In this document: positions 23,483 through 63,135 of the stretch, in pieces
How the letters are laid out: every line of letters begins with the position of its first letter
How positions within the stretch are numbered: the first letter of the stretch is position 1
DNA from: Limnoperna fortunei
Taxonomy: Eukaryota > Mollusca > Bivalvia > Mytilida > Modiolidae
Direction of reading: 5' to 3'
Length of the DNA stretch: 64,000 nt
NCBI GenBank assembly: GCA_944474755.1
Contig: OX104113.1
Coordinates: 25,052,432-25,116,431 of the forward strand
Translations under genes and position numbers: made by a program
Notes under the pieces: generated by a model
Seen by the model: the letters and a program-made list of their open reading frames with translations, nothing else
The model's database searches: none
Told to the model about the DNA's origin: nothing

Positions 23483-24607
23483 TTTGTTAGCTCACTCAGT
23501 TGTGGGCTGTTAATACAATCATTAGTTTACACAGTTGCAGGATGTTAATACATTCGTTAGTTCACACAGTTGCAGGCTGTTAATACAATCATTAGTTCAC
23601 ACAGTTGCAGGATGTTAATACATTCGTTAGTTCACACAGTTGCAGGATGTTAATACATTCGTTAGTTCACACAGTTGCAGGCTGTTAATACAATCATTAG
23701 TTCACACAGTTGCAGGATGTTAATACATTCGTTAGTTCACACAGTTGCAGGCTGTTAATACATTCTTTAGTTCACACAGTTGCAGGCTGTTAATACAATC
23801 ATTAGTTCACACAGTTGCAGGATGTTAATACATTCTTTAGTTCACACAGTTGCAGGCTGTTAATACATTCGTTAGTTCACACAGTTGCAGGCTGTTAATA
23901 CATTTGTTAGTTCACTCAGCTGCAGGCTGTTAATACATTCGTTAGTTCACTCAGTTGCAGGCTGTTAATACATTCGTTAGTTCACACAGTTGCAGGCTGT
24001 TAATACATTCGTTAGTTCACACAGTTGCAGGCTGTTAATACATTCGTTATTTCACACAGTTGCAGGCTGTTAATACATTCGTTAGTTCACACAGTTGCAG
24101 GCTGTTAATACATTCGTTAGTTCACACAGTTGCAGGCTGTTAATACATTTGTTAGTTCACACAGTTGCAGGCTGTTATTACATTCCTTAGTTCACACAGT
24201 TGCAGGCTGTTAATACATTCATTAGTTCACTCCGTTGCAGGCTGTTAATACATTCCTTAGTTCACACAGTTGCAGGCTGTTAATACATTCGTCAGTTCAC
24301 ACAGTTGCAGGCTGTTATTACATTCCTTAGTTCACACAGTTGCAGGCTGTTAATACATTCATTAGTTCACTCCGTTGCAGGCTGTTAATACATTCCTTAG
24401 TTCACACAGTTGCAGGCTGTTAATACATTCATTTAAGTTCACTCCGTTGCAGGCTGTTAATACATTCCTTAGTTCACACAGTTGCAGGCTGTCAATACAT
24501 TCCTTAGTTCACTCAGTTGCAGGCTGTTAATACATTCCTTAGTTCACTCAGTTGCAGGCTGTTAATACATTCGTTAGTTCACTCAGTTGCAGGCTGTTAA
24601 TACATTT
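23483..24607. repeat. 35-bp minisatellite, about 32 copies
   Basis: Unit TTCACACAGTTGCAGGCTGT plus TAATACATTCGTTAG. Early units alternate GGATG/GGCTG forms; late units carry CCTTAG. One unit near 24430 has two inserted bases. Intergenic. Confidence 0.97.
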
Positions 24608-25802
24608 GAATACAGAGATTCCTGGCTCAAGCCCTTATGGTTACCTGAAGTTGTTTTATGCTGTACACTTGTATATAAAGTTCTTCTGAAGGCAAAGTTG
24701 TCCTTGACTTGGCAGATTTATTGATTGTTGTTTGCTTAATGTCCAGTAAGTGATATTTATTTTGTATTATTTATGTTATCATTAAACTCGTCACAGATAG
24801 AACAAGTGAGAACAATCAATGATCAACAGATTGAAAAAGTGACCAGTGTAAAAAGGGAATTTAAAAAAAATTAAAATAACTGTGTTGCATGTATAAAATA
24901 TATCTATGTATCAAAATGGTGTTGATTTATATAATGAAATTACAAACCATATATAATCCTTGTTTTATGAAATAAAATATGCCCAGATGTATTTACACTT
25001 TTACTACCCTTGTTAGTTGTATTATTTTTAAAAAATTGCTTGTCTGGTATGGAAATACACTAGCATTTAATAGTGGCATTTTTAAACTATGAAAGAACCA
25101 TGTAGCATAAAGTAAGCAACATATTAATTTTATGCAGTATTACTTAGGGACAGATATATACATGAAGTCTACATAAACTAACAAGTGAAAATTATTTAGG
25201 TATTGAAATTTTTCATGTTAAAAGTGTGGATCATTTAAAAACTGATATATTGTCAGCAATCAATATGTATGGCTATTCTTTATTAATGGATGAACCTGAT
25301 TTTTTAGGTCTGGATGGGCCAGTATTTTTTAGGTCATAAGAAAGGATTTACACCTATTTCACCTAAACTGATTAAGTACAAACCATAATTGGGATGGAAA
25401 GTAGAAGGTGATTGGGTTGTGTTGGTAATGAAAAATAATGAACTTCAGAAGTATAGGTCAATAATTGATGTGTACTCAGTGCAACATGTGTTATATACAT
25501 AGAAATCATGGTCAGCATTATCTGCTTTGATTGGCATAATTAAGGTTAATAGTATAAAATCAATACTGTGATATTAATGTTATAGTAATTTTTATGGAAT
25601 TTTATTTTGAGGTCTGAAAATGATGGACAGCCAAGATGTTGTGTTTCTGAATTTTCACATGTGCCAAATACATGTACATATATACCCAAACACAAGATTT
25701 ACGGCACTTTAAAAGGAAAAAAAAACAGTTGTGTTCTAAGCATCATAGACTGAAGTAATTTGGTAATTGAATGAAAAGTTCATATAAATATAGGAGCAAC
25801 CT

Positions 25803-26180
25803 ACTAGTAAATGCTAACATTGTATTGTTCATTACGTTACTTCATAGCACACTAACAGTGACTGCATTTCATTGGTGACGTGTCCTCTTTCTTTATGTGG
25901 TGACATCATAAAACTGTCAATTTATAATACAAATTTTCAGATTGCAAAAATTGTGTCAGATATTTTTGTAATTATTTAAAAAAAAAACACTTTAATTTTA
26001 TAGTTGTCAAAGTTATTTTTGTTTGTCTACTTTAAATTAAATTTAGTTTTCATCTACAATATTTTCTACTAGTATACTAGCTCAGCTACCATCTGAAATG
26101 TATTTGTTAATATGGATCACATGACTTTTTTTTCACACATGAGTGTAAACATACATAGCTCATATCCATGCTATTATCAT
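25803..26180. mobile_element. diverged copy of the 350-bp TIR element
   Basis: Shares blocks in order with 26744-27093: ACGTTACTTCA, GCAC.CTAA.AGTG, GTGACRTC, a TTGCAAAAATTGTCAGA-like block, TCAGCTACCATC.GAAATG and TATGGATCAC.TGAC. Its ends have decayed. Confidence 0.6.
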
Positions 26181-26743
26181 AATCCAAAACTTTGTGTTGT
26201 TCAGAACATACTAGTACTGAGGAGAAAATATTCACAGTTCAATTAATCTATACTACTATACTACTTGTAAGACAGAACACCAAAATAATAGGTCTTAACA
26301 TCCTGGCTGTTGATAGTCTGTTGTCTGATGTCACTTTTTTCATCAGAAGGGAGGCAGTTTTTATGTCGGAGAAATTTCATATTCTAATGCAGCAAAAATG
26401 GCTAAAGTTTGAACTTAGCTATTAGTAGTATTTTGTCATATAATTTTGTGATTTTGGATAACATGTAATGATATACATGTAGTAACATACATGAACATGT
26501 TGTTTTTGTATTTATACCAGTTCTTCAATTATTTATGTATATGTACATGTAAATTAGACTCTGGACTTATTCATTAAAACAGTTCTGTCGGTATATACAG
26601 ACACACAGGCTTCACTAATAAATGTGTATAAACAAAATCCTGTCTGTATATTCTTGAGTACTTATGCAATACACATGTGCACAATAAATATGTTTCTCTG
26701 TACATAAAGCAAATTATAATATGAATATAGGCACAACCTAAAT

Positions 26744-27093
26744 GCGAGCATCGCATATTTTATGGTTCTTGACGTTACTTCAGAGCACCCTAAGAGTGCC
26801 TCTGCATTCCTTTTGTGGTGTGACGTCTTTAATGTGTTGGTGACGTCACAAACAATGTAAAAAATAAATAAAGCGTTTTTGAGATTACAAAAAAAATTGT
26901 CAGACATTTTTGTTGTTATTTAAAAAATAAACACTTTAATTCTGTCTACTTTTAAATTATTTTTTTTTGTGCTCGACCACAATATTTTCTTCTGACAGTT
27001 CAGCTACCATCCGAAATGGGTTTGTTCATATGGATCACGTGACCTTATTACACACATGCATGTAACTGTATAGCTTGCATCTGCGATGCTCGC
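26744..27093. mobile_element. 350-bp non-autonomous TIR element
   Basis: Ends are GCGAGCATCGCA and its exact reverse complement TGCGATGCTCGC. No transposase is present. The interior includes TGACGTC and GGTGACGTCAC sequences, which look like CRE sites. Confidence 0.65.
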
Positions 27094-28735
27094 TATAAGT
27101 ATATAAATATATATTGTTCTTTTTTTTTATTAAAGTCATATCAGTATAAATATCAAATTTCGTTCTTTCTCCTTGACATTAATTTACTGGAATTTGATTC
27201 TATAATGTTGGCACCAGTTAATAATTGCTATACTCATATTGTTCTGTGAACCTTAATTATAGATAGACTGGTTCAATCAATTGTAAATTAGTGGAAACCA
27301 GCTGTCAGATGTATGTTATTTCTGTATTGCAGAGCCATCTCTGGTCTTAATGTAATGATTAAATATTCAACTATTTTGGTTCACATGTCTGATCCAATAA
27401 ATTTTTGTGTGCTATTTCACTTTATGCTTATAAACCAAAAACTTTATTTTTAAATAATTTGTGTACATTGTACAAGAAAAAGGTTCTGGATTCATACTAG
27501 TATATTGTTACCAGTAAGAGTTTTTTTACATACTAGTATGTGTGTGCTTTGCATGAAAAATGCAAAAATACCGGTAATAACTTTCTAGTGTATAATATTT
27601 CTTGTATATTATTTGTAATATACATATACATGTAGGTAATCGTGTCATGAATTAGGCCAAATAAAATGTGTGTTCTTCCTTTTACATGCAATCAAGAGTA
27701 TATTATAGTAGGTAGGGAAACTACTTTATTTTTCCTAAAATATTTTGTATTGGCTGAATGTGAAAGCAATGCAGACGTTACCAGTGCTTGAGCTCAAATA
27801 ACCATAAAATGTTTAATAAAGGTAGTTAGGGTAATAGGAAACACACATGTACCTTATTTTGGCCTTAAGGCCTTTGCACAAAAATGTTCCTTTCAGTTCA
27901 CAACCTTTACTGTAAGAGTTTTATACATGTACAGGAACAGACCTTTTTAATTTATTGATCATTATTATTTACATTATACTAGTAGTTCACTGTTCTATGG
28001 TACATGTACATGTAAATTTAATTTCGGAAGGAAAAACCGCATAAACTACATGTACATGTAGATGTACTAATTTACATCTAAACTTGTTGATTGACTATGA
28101 TATATTGGTTACCTCTAAATGATTGTATTAAGTCAATCTATTAAGCTGTCTGTGTTATAATGGATCTCCATAAACTCTGGGAAGTAGATGATAGCAAAAG
28201 TAATTACTTCCATATATGCCAATATCAGCTAGGATCAAAGTAAATAGTTCTTGTCAAACACATGGTACTATTGACTACCTCCATTGATTTGAATAATTTC
28301 GCAACAATTAGTGAAGATATTCCTGTAACTTTTATATTATGAATAACAATTTTGATGATAAGGATATACACTCGGGACTAAAACTCAAATTGATTTTTTG
28401 TAAGACTGTACGGATGGTCAAGATATTTGTATGAAGGGAATCGTTGAAGTCAATTCTTTCAGTTTGTATTAGATTAATACAGTTTTTTATCAGATTAGAT
28501 GTTTGTCTAACCTTGTATAATCCATTTGTTCATCCTACATTTTTAAGAGCATAATAATAAAAATCTACATTAAGTGTTTCCTACTGCCTCTATAACTACC
28601 CTGAATTTTCATGCCATAACACAGCATTTTTTAAAACATTTTTGGTTAATCATCATATAAGTACTGAGCATTTCCCTATAAAGGTATGACAAAATGTTCA
28701 CAATTTTAATTATTCTATCTACTTCCCCCATCTTT

Positions 28736-29565
28736 GTCTCGCCTGCGACTTTCGTCACTGGAGGCGAGACATATGAATGGGAATCCGGCGTCGTACACAC
28801 TTGACATCTTGCTTCATATATTTGTAAGCCCAAGCCCAAATCCATCAAATTTGGTCCAGAGGTAGCTTATGATGAGTACTTGCCAGTCAGTCACCTGTCA
28901 CCTTACCTTGACCTCAATTTCACGGTCCAGCGACTACGTTGAAGTTTTTGGGTTACGACAGTTCCTCTGTAACTATGCATGGTAGGATGACAATATTTGG
29001 TGTAAAGGTTGCTGATGACTAGTACATGACTGTCTAGTAGTTGTCACCTGACCTTGACCTCAATTTCATGGTCCAGCGACTACGTTAAAGTTTGGGTTAC
29101 GACAGTTCCTCTGTAACTATGCATGGTAGGATGACAATATTTGGTGTATAGGTTGCTGATGACTAGTACATGACTGTCTGGTAGTTGTCACCTGACCGTC
29201 ACCTTTACCTCAATTTCACGGTCCAGCGACTACGTTAAAGTTTTTGGGTTACGACAGTTCCTCTGTAACCACGCATGGTAGGATGACAATATTTGGTATA
29301 TAGGTTGCTGATGACTAGTACATGACTGTCTGTTAGTTGTCACCTGACCTTGACCTCAAATTTCACGGTTCAGCGACTACATTAAAGTTTTTGTGTTACT
29401 GCAGTATTAGGACAGTTCCTCTGTAACTATGCATGGTATGGTGACAATTTTGGTATACAGGCCGCTGCTGATATTTAATGCTATTTACGTAATGCTTATG
29501 ACAAAATTTATTTTCGTTACTGATGCGTAATGCAGGCGAGACATTTTTCTGTGTCCACACTTGTT
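28736..29565 (+). mobile_element. pearl-like element, copy 1 (about 4 core units)
   Basis: Starts GTCTCGCCTGCGAC, followed by an inverted GGAGGCGAGAC; ends CAGGCGAGAC...TGTGTCCACACTTGTT. Between them are about four copies of a roughly 146-bp unit containing TCACGGTCCAGCGACTACGT and ATGGTAGGATGACAATATTT. No coding capacity. Confidence 0.85.
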
Positions 29566-30442
29566 TCTGTTAGGCAGTAAACAAATGTTTTTTCATCCCT
29601 ATCATTGACATGTACTACTATCAGTTTGATCAGCATTGCTGATGAATTTTTTAATGTGTACAGTTTTTTAAGTCAAGAGATTAATTTTTGCAGTGTTGTT
29701 GTTTTAGAGGAAAGAAATTAACTTGATCAGATTTAAGCCACTGTACTGCTTCCAAAATTTATGGTATAAATTTAGTCATAAATTTGTTATCTGGGAGGTC
29801 CAAATATATAAAAATTAAATTTTTAAAGTAAAATAAACAACTTTCACAGAAACTTAAAAAATACATAGTAAATTTATGCATATCAATTTTTAAAAGCACA
29901 AGTCGTTGTATTTTACTAGAGTCGATATATATTTTTTGAAGTTATGATTGAAGAAGTGATTTATATTTAGTAGCTACTTAAACTGCTACTGGAGTATCAT
30001 ATAAAATGTGGACTGGATTTGTAGATGTTATGTATGTTTCCATATAGAATTTGTGTGTTTTGGACTGTGCAACATGTCCCAAGAAAAAACTTGTACCCTT
30101 TTGGAGCACATGAATTGACTACTGTTTTTTCTGAACTAAGAGGAGGTGGGGTATGGCATAAAAATGTTATAATTTATATCAGGATGAAATGCACTTCAAA
30201 TTATCATACAGATATGAAAATAATTACTTGTGATGGTTGCCTCTTTAAACAAGGATAAATTTTCAACCATTATTAGACCACAACTGACATTTTTTAGAGA
30301 AACCCTGTCAAACTGTGTACTATGTACATTTGACAGTTATAATTGTTAAAATTTCAATATTTAATTTGTTTTACTTGTCGCAGCATATAAATTATGTTGT
30401 TGATTGTGTAACCTTTAAGATTATCTGTTAACTGATTGTATT

Positions 30443-30600
30443 ATGTTCAATTAAATGGTGTTTTATGCCACTTAGCAATTTTTCAGCTATATTATAGTGT
30501 CCAGCTTTGTTGAGGGGGGGGGGGGGGGGGAGTAGAAATGACAGATGACAACCACAGTTGAAAATTTAGTAGTCCTTGTCAGTTAAGATTGATACTACTA
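30443..30600 (-). mobile_element. SINE fragment, minus strand
   Basis: Contains TGGTGTTTTATGCCACTTAG, TTTTCAGCTATATTATAG, a G tract and AGTCCTTGTCAGTTAAGATT, the reverse of the 3' half of the SINE at 56072. Confidence 0.6.
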
Positions 30601-31634
30601 TACGGATGGAAAGCAACAATTAATCAATTAAGGGCAAACAAGACTGACAAAGAAGATGAAAATCAGCACTAACAAGGGATGATGGAAGTCATTAACTGGT
30701 GCTAGTTACATGATTGTGTTGCATTTTTTTAAAAACTACCACCAGCTTTGTTGGAGCATTTTGTCATGTTTTTAAAAATGCGTTAAAATCATTAAAAATT
30801 TGTAATATTGCTGCATGCATTGCATAGGATTCAGTGTTAAATTGAAATTAAATTAATTTTAAAAAAATGATTTTGACTGATTAAGTAATACTTGCTTTAA
30901 TGCAAAATTTTTAAATATATTTAGGAACCATTTTCCTTGTTTGGACAAATAATTTTTATGCAATCTAATTATGAAATTAAATCTTTCACTTCTTCCCCCA
31001 CCCTTTTCCTATTGTTGCTGTGTGGAAGATCTTACACTATGCGTCAGGAGAAAAAGGTGGAGCAAGTAAAAGATTTAATTTTTATTAGATTTATTTTCTT
31101 GGTTTATAAGTAGATGCATAAAAAAAACATTAACAAAGATTAATTTATAGAAAAAGGTGAAATTTTGAAGCTGTTGAAAAGTTTATTTATGACGTTTCTA
31201 TGCTTTAAAGAGAGCTAGTAATAAACATGCAACGTGGGTGTTCAGAGTCCCAACATTTTCTGGGTTTACCTCGGTAAAAAATCTGAATTACAATGTAAAT
31301 TCTAATATAAAAATTTATGAACATTTACATGTAGAAATATACCAATTTTCCTGTTAAATATTTGCAAATATTAAGGAATAAATCACTGCCTATATTTACT
31401 TTTTGTAACATTGATTGCTCTTTAGTACACGAATTATGTACATGTCAATAATGCATGCTGTATTTGTAAACACTATATGTGGGAATGATACTTGTGAAGT
31501 TTTCAATCTTTCCTTTTATTTCTCATTGTAAAAATAAAATATCAACAGTTTTTATAGAATGAATTGTGTGTATAAGATAGTGTGGTGTACATAAGCATTG
31601 AAATGACATTAAATAATCATTCTTTGTTTTACAG

Positions 31635-31743
31635 AACGCCTTGCATGATGTGTATTGGATATGATATCTTGTTATCACATAGGTGTGGAAGCTGATCAAT
31701 TATTGATATCTGGTCATGTCCATGTGGTTCTCTGTCCACCAAG
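31635..31743 (+). other. possible 5' UTR exon of PLEKHH
   Basis: A 109-nt segment with a good acceptor (TTTGTTTTACAG) and a strong donor (AAG/GTAAGG) about 5 kb upstream of the start-codon exon. Its short frame from ATG near the 3' end would hit a stop in the next exon, so it would be untranslated. It is supported only by splice signals; transcript data would decide. Confidence 0.4.
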
Positions 31744-32280
31744 GTAAGGTCAGTTTATTCTTTTAAATCATTTGTGTGTTTTTCTATTTTTGTAGTTTTT
31801 TTTAAATAATTTTTATTTACTTGCATATTGAATTCATGTCTTGTTAAGATTTAATGCATTGATGTTTATATTTTTTTAAATGTTTGGATGTTTTATTTTG
31901 AAATCAATAAATATGTTATTTGTATCTTCTTTATTCTTTTGATAAATAAAAAAAATTTTTTCCTACTAGATCTTTGGCATAAAATTTTAAGCAATATTTT
32001 GATGATTAGAAACAAGATACTTTTTAGTTTGAATTACTAAGTGATATAATTTTTGAGATTTCTTTGAGCAGGCTGTTTACTCAATGTTGAGGTATTAAAA
32101 AGGGAACAGAATCGGGAAATTGGAAGGGCTTTATATTTATACAATTCTGATTGTCGCCATTATTACTGTAGGAAATGAAGCTCCTTATTATTATTCTGTT
32201 GAAATATATATGGTAAAGTATATCTAAAATAATAATATTTAAAAAGCTTGCATTTTTGGTTGAGTTATCAATAACATTAC

Positions 32281-32755
32281 AGTCTTTGACTTCTCAGTTT
32301 GGAAGTTTTATTATTTAAATCAATCTGTAGCTAGTCTTTAACTTCTCAGTTCGGAAGTTTTATTATTTAAATCAGTCTGTAGCTAGTCTTTGACTTCTCA
32401 GTTCGGAAGTTTTATTATTTAAATCAGTCAGTAGCTTGTCTTTGATTTCTCAGTTCGGAAGTTTTATCGTTTAAATCAGTCTGTAGCTATAGTCCTTGAC
32501 TTCTCAGTTCGGAAGTTTTATCTTTAAAAATAGTCTGTAGCTATAGTCTTTGACTTCTCAGTTCGAAAGTTTTATTATTTAAATCAGTCTGTAGCTACTA
32601 TACAGTCTTTGACTTCTCAGTTTGGAAGTTTTATCATTGAAATCTGTCTGTAACTACAGTTTTTGACTTCTCAGTTCGGAAATTTAATTATTTAAATCAG
32701 TATGTCTCTACCGTTTATGAGTTCTCAGTTTAGAAGTTTTATTTACTTCCATGTA
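32281..32755. repeat. 52-bp tandem repeat, about 9 diverging copies
   Basis: Unit AGTCTTTGACTTCTCAGTTC then GGAAGTTTTATTATTTAAAT and CAGTCTGTAGCT. Later units gain short insertions (ATAG, ACTATAC) and drift. Confidence 0.93.
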
Positions 32756-33076
32756 AATTTGTCTTCCTCTAGTCTGTAACTTTAATAATGTTAACAATGT
32801 TAAGTACAATTTCTGCCTAATTTGATTAGCACATTTTTACCTTGGAATTAATTCCTAATATATTGTACACCTATTTGTTTCACATCCATAATTCAGCAGC
32901 TATCCGCATTATAATTGATTCTTTCATTTAACCTCTTTTTCTGTCATTTTGTCTTATAGAAACTAATTTAATTTTGTTTTTTTTTGTTTTGTAAGTTAAA
33001 AATGGGTTCTTAAATCTAGAAAATATTTGTTGCTTTGATGGCACGTCCCTCTAATTTACTAGATTTCTGTTTTTTT

Positions 33077-34486
33077 AGCTCACCTGACCGTCATCTTTGT
33101 TGTCGTCAGCCATAAACGTTTCACATTTCAATCTTCTTCTACAAAACCACTTGGCCAATTGGAACCAAACTTGGCAGGAATGTTTATTGGGTGGTTCTTG
33201 CCAAAGTTTTGAGTTTTTGGTGCTGATTAAATATTAAACATGGCTTCCAGGACCATTAATGCATTTTGATTGGCTGAATTTCAAAAAATCTTCTTCTTAC
33301 AAACAGCATGGCAGATTGATTTGAAATATTGCAGAAATGTACCTTAGATGGTCCCAAAATTTAAGTTTTTGGTGCTACTCCAAAATCCAAGAGGCCCCCA
33401 TAGCAGGACTTACTTTAACATAGTACTCTATGGGTAAAACATACATACAACTTGTTTTCGGAAACTGCTCCACGAAATGTATCCAAATTATGAAGGTTTG
33501 ATAGTTATCTTATTATTTTGAGTTTTTTGAGCCAATTGCAAATTCAACGTGGCTTCCTGGGCCAATAATGCATTCTGATTGATTTAAAATATTACATAAA
33601 TGTACCTTAGATGGTCCTCTACAAAGTTACATGTAGAGTGTTTTGTGACCATCCAAAATCCAATATTGCTGCCACTGTGGAACACAACTTAAAGAGGATC
33701 CTATGGGAAAAACACATAAATAGCTTCTTCTCATGAAACTGTTCCACACATATATAGAAAATTTTGCAGAAATGAAGCTTGGATAGTTATTTCGAGTTTT
33801 TTTTAGCTAATTGGAAATTCAACATGGCTGCCAGGGCTACTAGTGTGTTCTGGCTGAATTTAAAAAAATCTTTATCACACATTGCTTGGCAAATTGATTT
33901 GAACTATTAAAGCAATGTACCTTAGATGGTCCTTTTCAAAGTTTGTTTTTGTGCCAATCCAAAATCCTAGATGGCCACCACCGTGGAGCACAGCTTAACA
34001 TAGTTTCCCAATTTCTTCTTTGGAACTGTAATTAAACCAAATAATGCAGAAGTGAATCTTGGATAGTAATCTTATTATTTAAAGTTTTTTTCGAGCCAAT
34101 AGAAAATTCAACATTGCTGCCATACTTGCAAATGTGTTCTGATTGGCTGAAATTACAAAACTTGTTTCCTCACAAACCGCTTGGCAGAAAGAATTGTGAT
34201 ATTGAAGAAGTTTACCTCAGACGGTTCTCTACTAATTTTGAATTTTTTGTTTAGATCCAAAATACAGCATTGCTGTCACCATGGAACATCACTTAACATA
34301 GTAACCTATTAGAAATACATAAAACGGCTTCTTCTCAGAAACTGTCTTACATTCATAGAAGCAGCATCTTCACATAAACTCTTCTGCATTTTTCTATCAA
34401 AATTTGCAGGAAAAGTCATGTCTCTTAAAATGGTTTTTTTTTGTAAATCAGGTAGGCTATACAGGCTCTTCAGAGCTTCTGGTTTT
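33077..34486 (+). mobile_element. AGCTCACCTG-type interspersed element, copy 1
   Basis: Begins AGCTCACCTGACCGTC and ends TCAGGTAGGCTATACAGG, a loosely inverted pair of ends. The interior has three to four related blocks of about 0.3 kb, each with ACCTTAGATGGTCC and a CAAACTGCTTGGCA-like run. No open reading frame of note. Copy 2 is at 44277. Confidence 0.75.
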
Positions 34487-34682
34487 ATGTAATTTGAATT
34501 CAGAAGAATTTAATGCCCCATACAGGAAATTAGCTATATCACAGTTTTTTATGAGGGGGAAGGCAAAGTACCCAAACTGGCCAAGGGAACCTTCAAACCA
34601 TTGGCAAGTAAATAGTTAATTTTTTCAGGTTTTGAGCCAAATGCACATTTGTTTTAGGTTAAACAAAGAATGACACTTACTT

Positions 34683-34990
34683 GCACCTAGAAGGTAGACT
34701 ACATGTAACTGTAGCCTTGCTCCTAGAAGGTAGACTACATGTAACTGTAGCCTTGCTCCTAGAAGGTAGACTTCATGTAACTGTAGCCTTGCTCCTAGAA
34801 GGTAGACTACATGTAACTGTAGCCTTGCTCCTAGAAGGTAGACTACATGTAACTGTAGCCTTGCTCCTAGAAGGTAGACTACATGTAACTGTAGCCTTGC
34901 TCCTAGAAGGTAGACTTCATGTAACTGTAGCCTTGCTCCTAGAAGGTAGACTACATGTAACTGTAGCCTTGCTCCTAGAAGGTAGACTAC
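34683..34990. repeat. 36-bp minisatellite, about 8.6 copies
   Basis: Unit CTAGAAGGTAGACTACATGT plus AACTGTAGCCTTGCTC, nearly identical between copies (only ACTACATG/ACTTCATG varies). It gives repeat ORFs on both strands that are not genes. Confidence 0.97.
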
Positions 34991-36806
34991 ACAACCAAAC
35001 AAAGGTTCTGGGTTCTTGTAAATGTTAACATGTTATTTTCTAAGATAACAAAGCAGTATGTTAGTTTTGTAAACAATAACAATATTGTTACATGTATTCA
35101 TTTTTTATTTACCCAGCTAGTATAAATAGTAATAGAAAATGCATTTGTTAAACTTAATTTAAAAGAGCACAATATAAGCATCATTGTATACCTGTATCTA
35201 ATCTTGGTACTTGTTAACCTTGCACTGGTACCAGTACTTTCATTGGACTGTTACCTGTACTGTTATATGTTATCTACATGTATATCCTGTCTATGCAGTT
35301 TCCCTTTGAACTTGATAATGAGGACATGTGCACCTGAATGTGTCAGAAGCATAACCACTGGATTACTAATTAGCCATCACATTAGTAAATGTAGTTTAAG
35401 ACCTATATAATTAGTACATTGGATGTACTTGGAGTACATAGGTGTCTGCAGGCAATGTCAGATATCTTTTGTCATTGTGCTGGATAAAGTATGGAGTATT
35501 TGGTAGGGTCAGAGAATTTTGTGTTGGTTATATTGGCAACCTGAACAACTTGGGACACTGGGATTTGTAGCTTGATCATGGACAGAAAGGTCCAGGGCTA
35601 TTAATTGGACTCATTTTAAGAATACAGAGTCCAATGCTCTTTCTTATAACTACAGCTGTATACAAACACAGACATCACCTCTGTAGTAAGGGAATGCTGT
35701 TATATTTGTTAAGTAATTTATAAGAACAGTCAAAAACAGTCTATGAAATGAAAATGAACCTATTGTTCCCTAATACATTTTGCTAAATAAATTATTTTCC
35801 ATATACAAAAACCAGCACTAATTCCAGATGTACGCTAACATGTAGATAAGAAAAAAGTAAAAATGGGACAAAAATAAATATGTTTGATGTTTAAAATATG
35901 TCAAATTTTTTACCAAAATTAATTTTGTACATAATTTTGCTGGAAATTTTACCACATAATTTAAGATAAAGAATGTGTAATTAATATTGAAGATTGTGGT
36001 TTTGTTTATGATTGAATAATCTACAAAAAAAAGTTTGATTCTATATAAAAAGCTACACCCAACTGCTTTACAATATGTCTGCATTCAATGATGTATTTAT
36101 CATCAGTTGTACATTATGTTAATTAGCATAATTAGTTTTTAAGAGATTCCCTCCTGGAGGTCTGAATTTAGGTATAAATAAAGTACTTTGAAATGCCAGA
36201 ACATAAATATTAGTCTATTTATAGATCAGAACTTGTTAACTTATGGTTTTTTTCATTTCCAATACAAAAGGTCAAACACACAAATAAGGGGCAAAGTTGA
36301 TGTGAGGTCTATCTTCTAAAAAAATATAAATTACATAGATAACTAGGTTTAAACTGTTAACTATTCTTAATTTGTAATTAAAATGTACTGTGTGTATTAT
36401 TAATTAAATAATTGTGATAATTGAGTATTATTGCCTGTACATTGCAGTTTATATCTGACATGTGTTACAGATGAAATCTTTCTTTTTTTTTCCAACATTT
36501 TTGCCAGAAATCTCACATTTAGGTTTTTATTCTTATGGATGCTTTTGTCCTGCTTCGAGTAAAATTTTTTAATTGACAAGTAAGTTGTGAGATACTTGAA
36601 TTATTGAGACTTTACAAAGAAAATCATTAAAATTACTTGAAAAATTTTTTTTCTATCAGTGGAAGAACATTAAATTTTATGCCATTAAAGTTAATGTGAC
36701 AGTCACATCACCAGTTGATTAAACATTGTGTACAGCAAACACACCATACATTTGTATGTTTTAATTTCAGCAGATGAGCTGACAGTTAGACAAAATTAAT
36801 GACAAA

Positions 36807-63114
<26,308 letters not shown>

Positions 63115-63135
63115 GTAATCCTTTATGTCATTATT

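Larger units (their letters stand above)
17334..31634. other. divergent intergenic region between THADA and PLEKHH
   Basis: About 14 kb with no supported gene. It should hold both promoters, but no TATA box or core promoter can be named with confidence. The repeats I recognise are listed separately; 19560-21060, 24608-25800, 27100-28730 and 29570-31630 appear to be plain AT-rich sequence. ORFs here are all under 90 codons and match nothing I recognise. Confidence 0.6.
31744..36770 (+). other. first PLEKHH intron (if the 5' UTR exon is real)
   Basis: 5.0 kb holding a 52-bp tandem repeat, an AGCTCACCTG element and a 36-bp minisatellite, each listed separately. 35030-36770 is AT-rich with nothing recognised. 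Confidence 0.5.

Noticed and set aside
23483..24607. Centromeric-type satellite
   Set aside because: A 35-bp unit, about 1.1 kb, bounded on both sides by ordinary sequence; a local minisatellite is the simpler reading.
34625..35028. 115-125-codon ORFs on both strands
   Set aside because: They follow the 36-bp minisatellite and have no other support.
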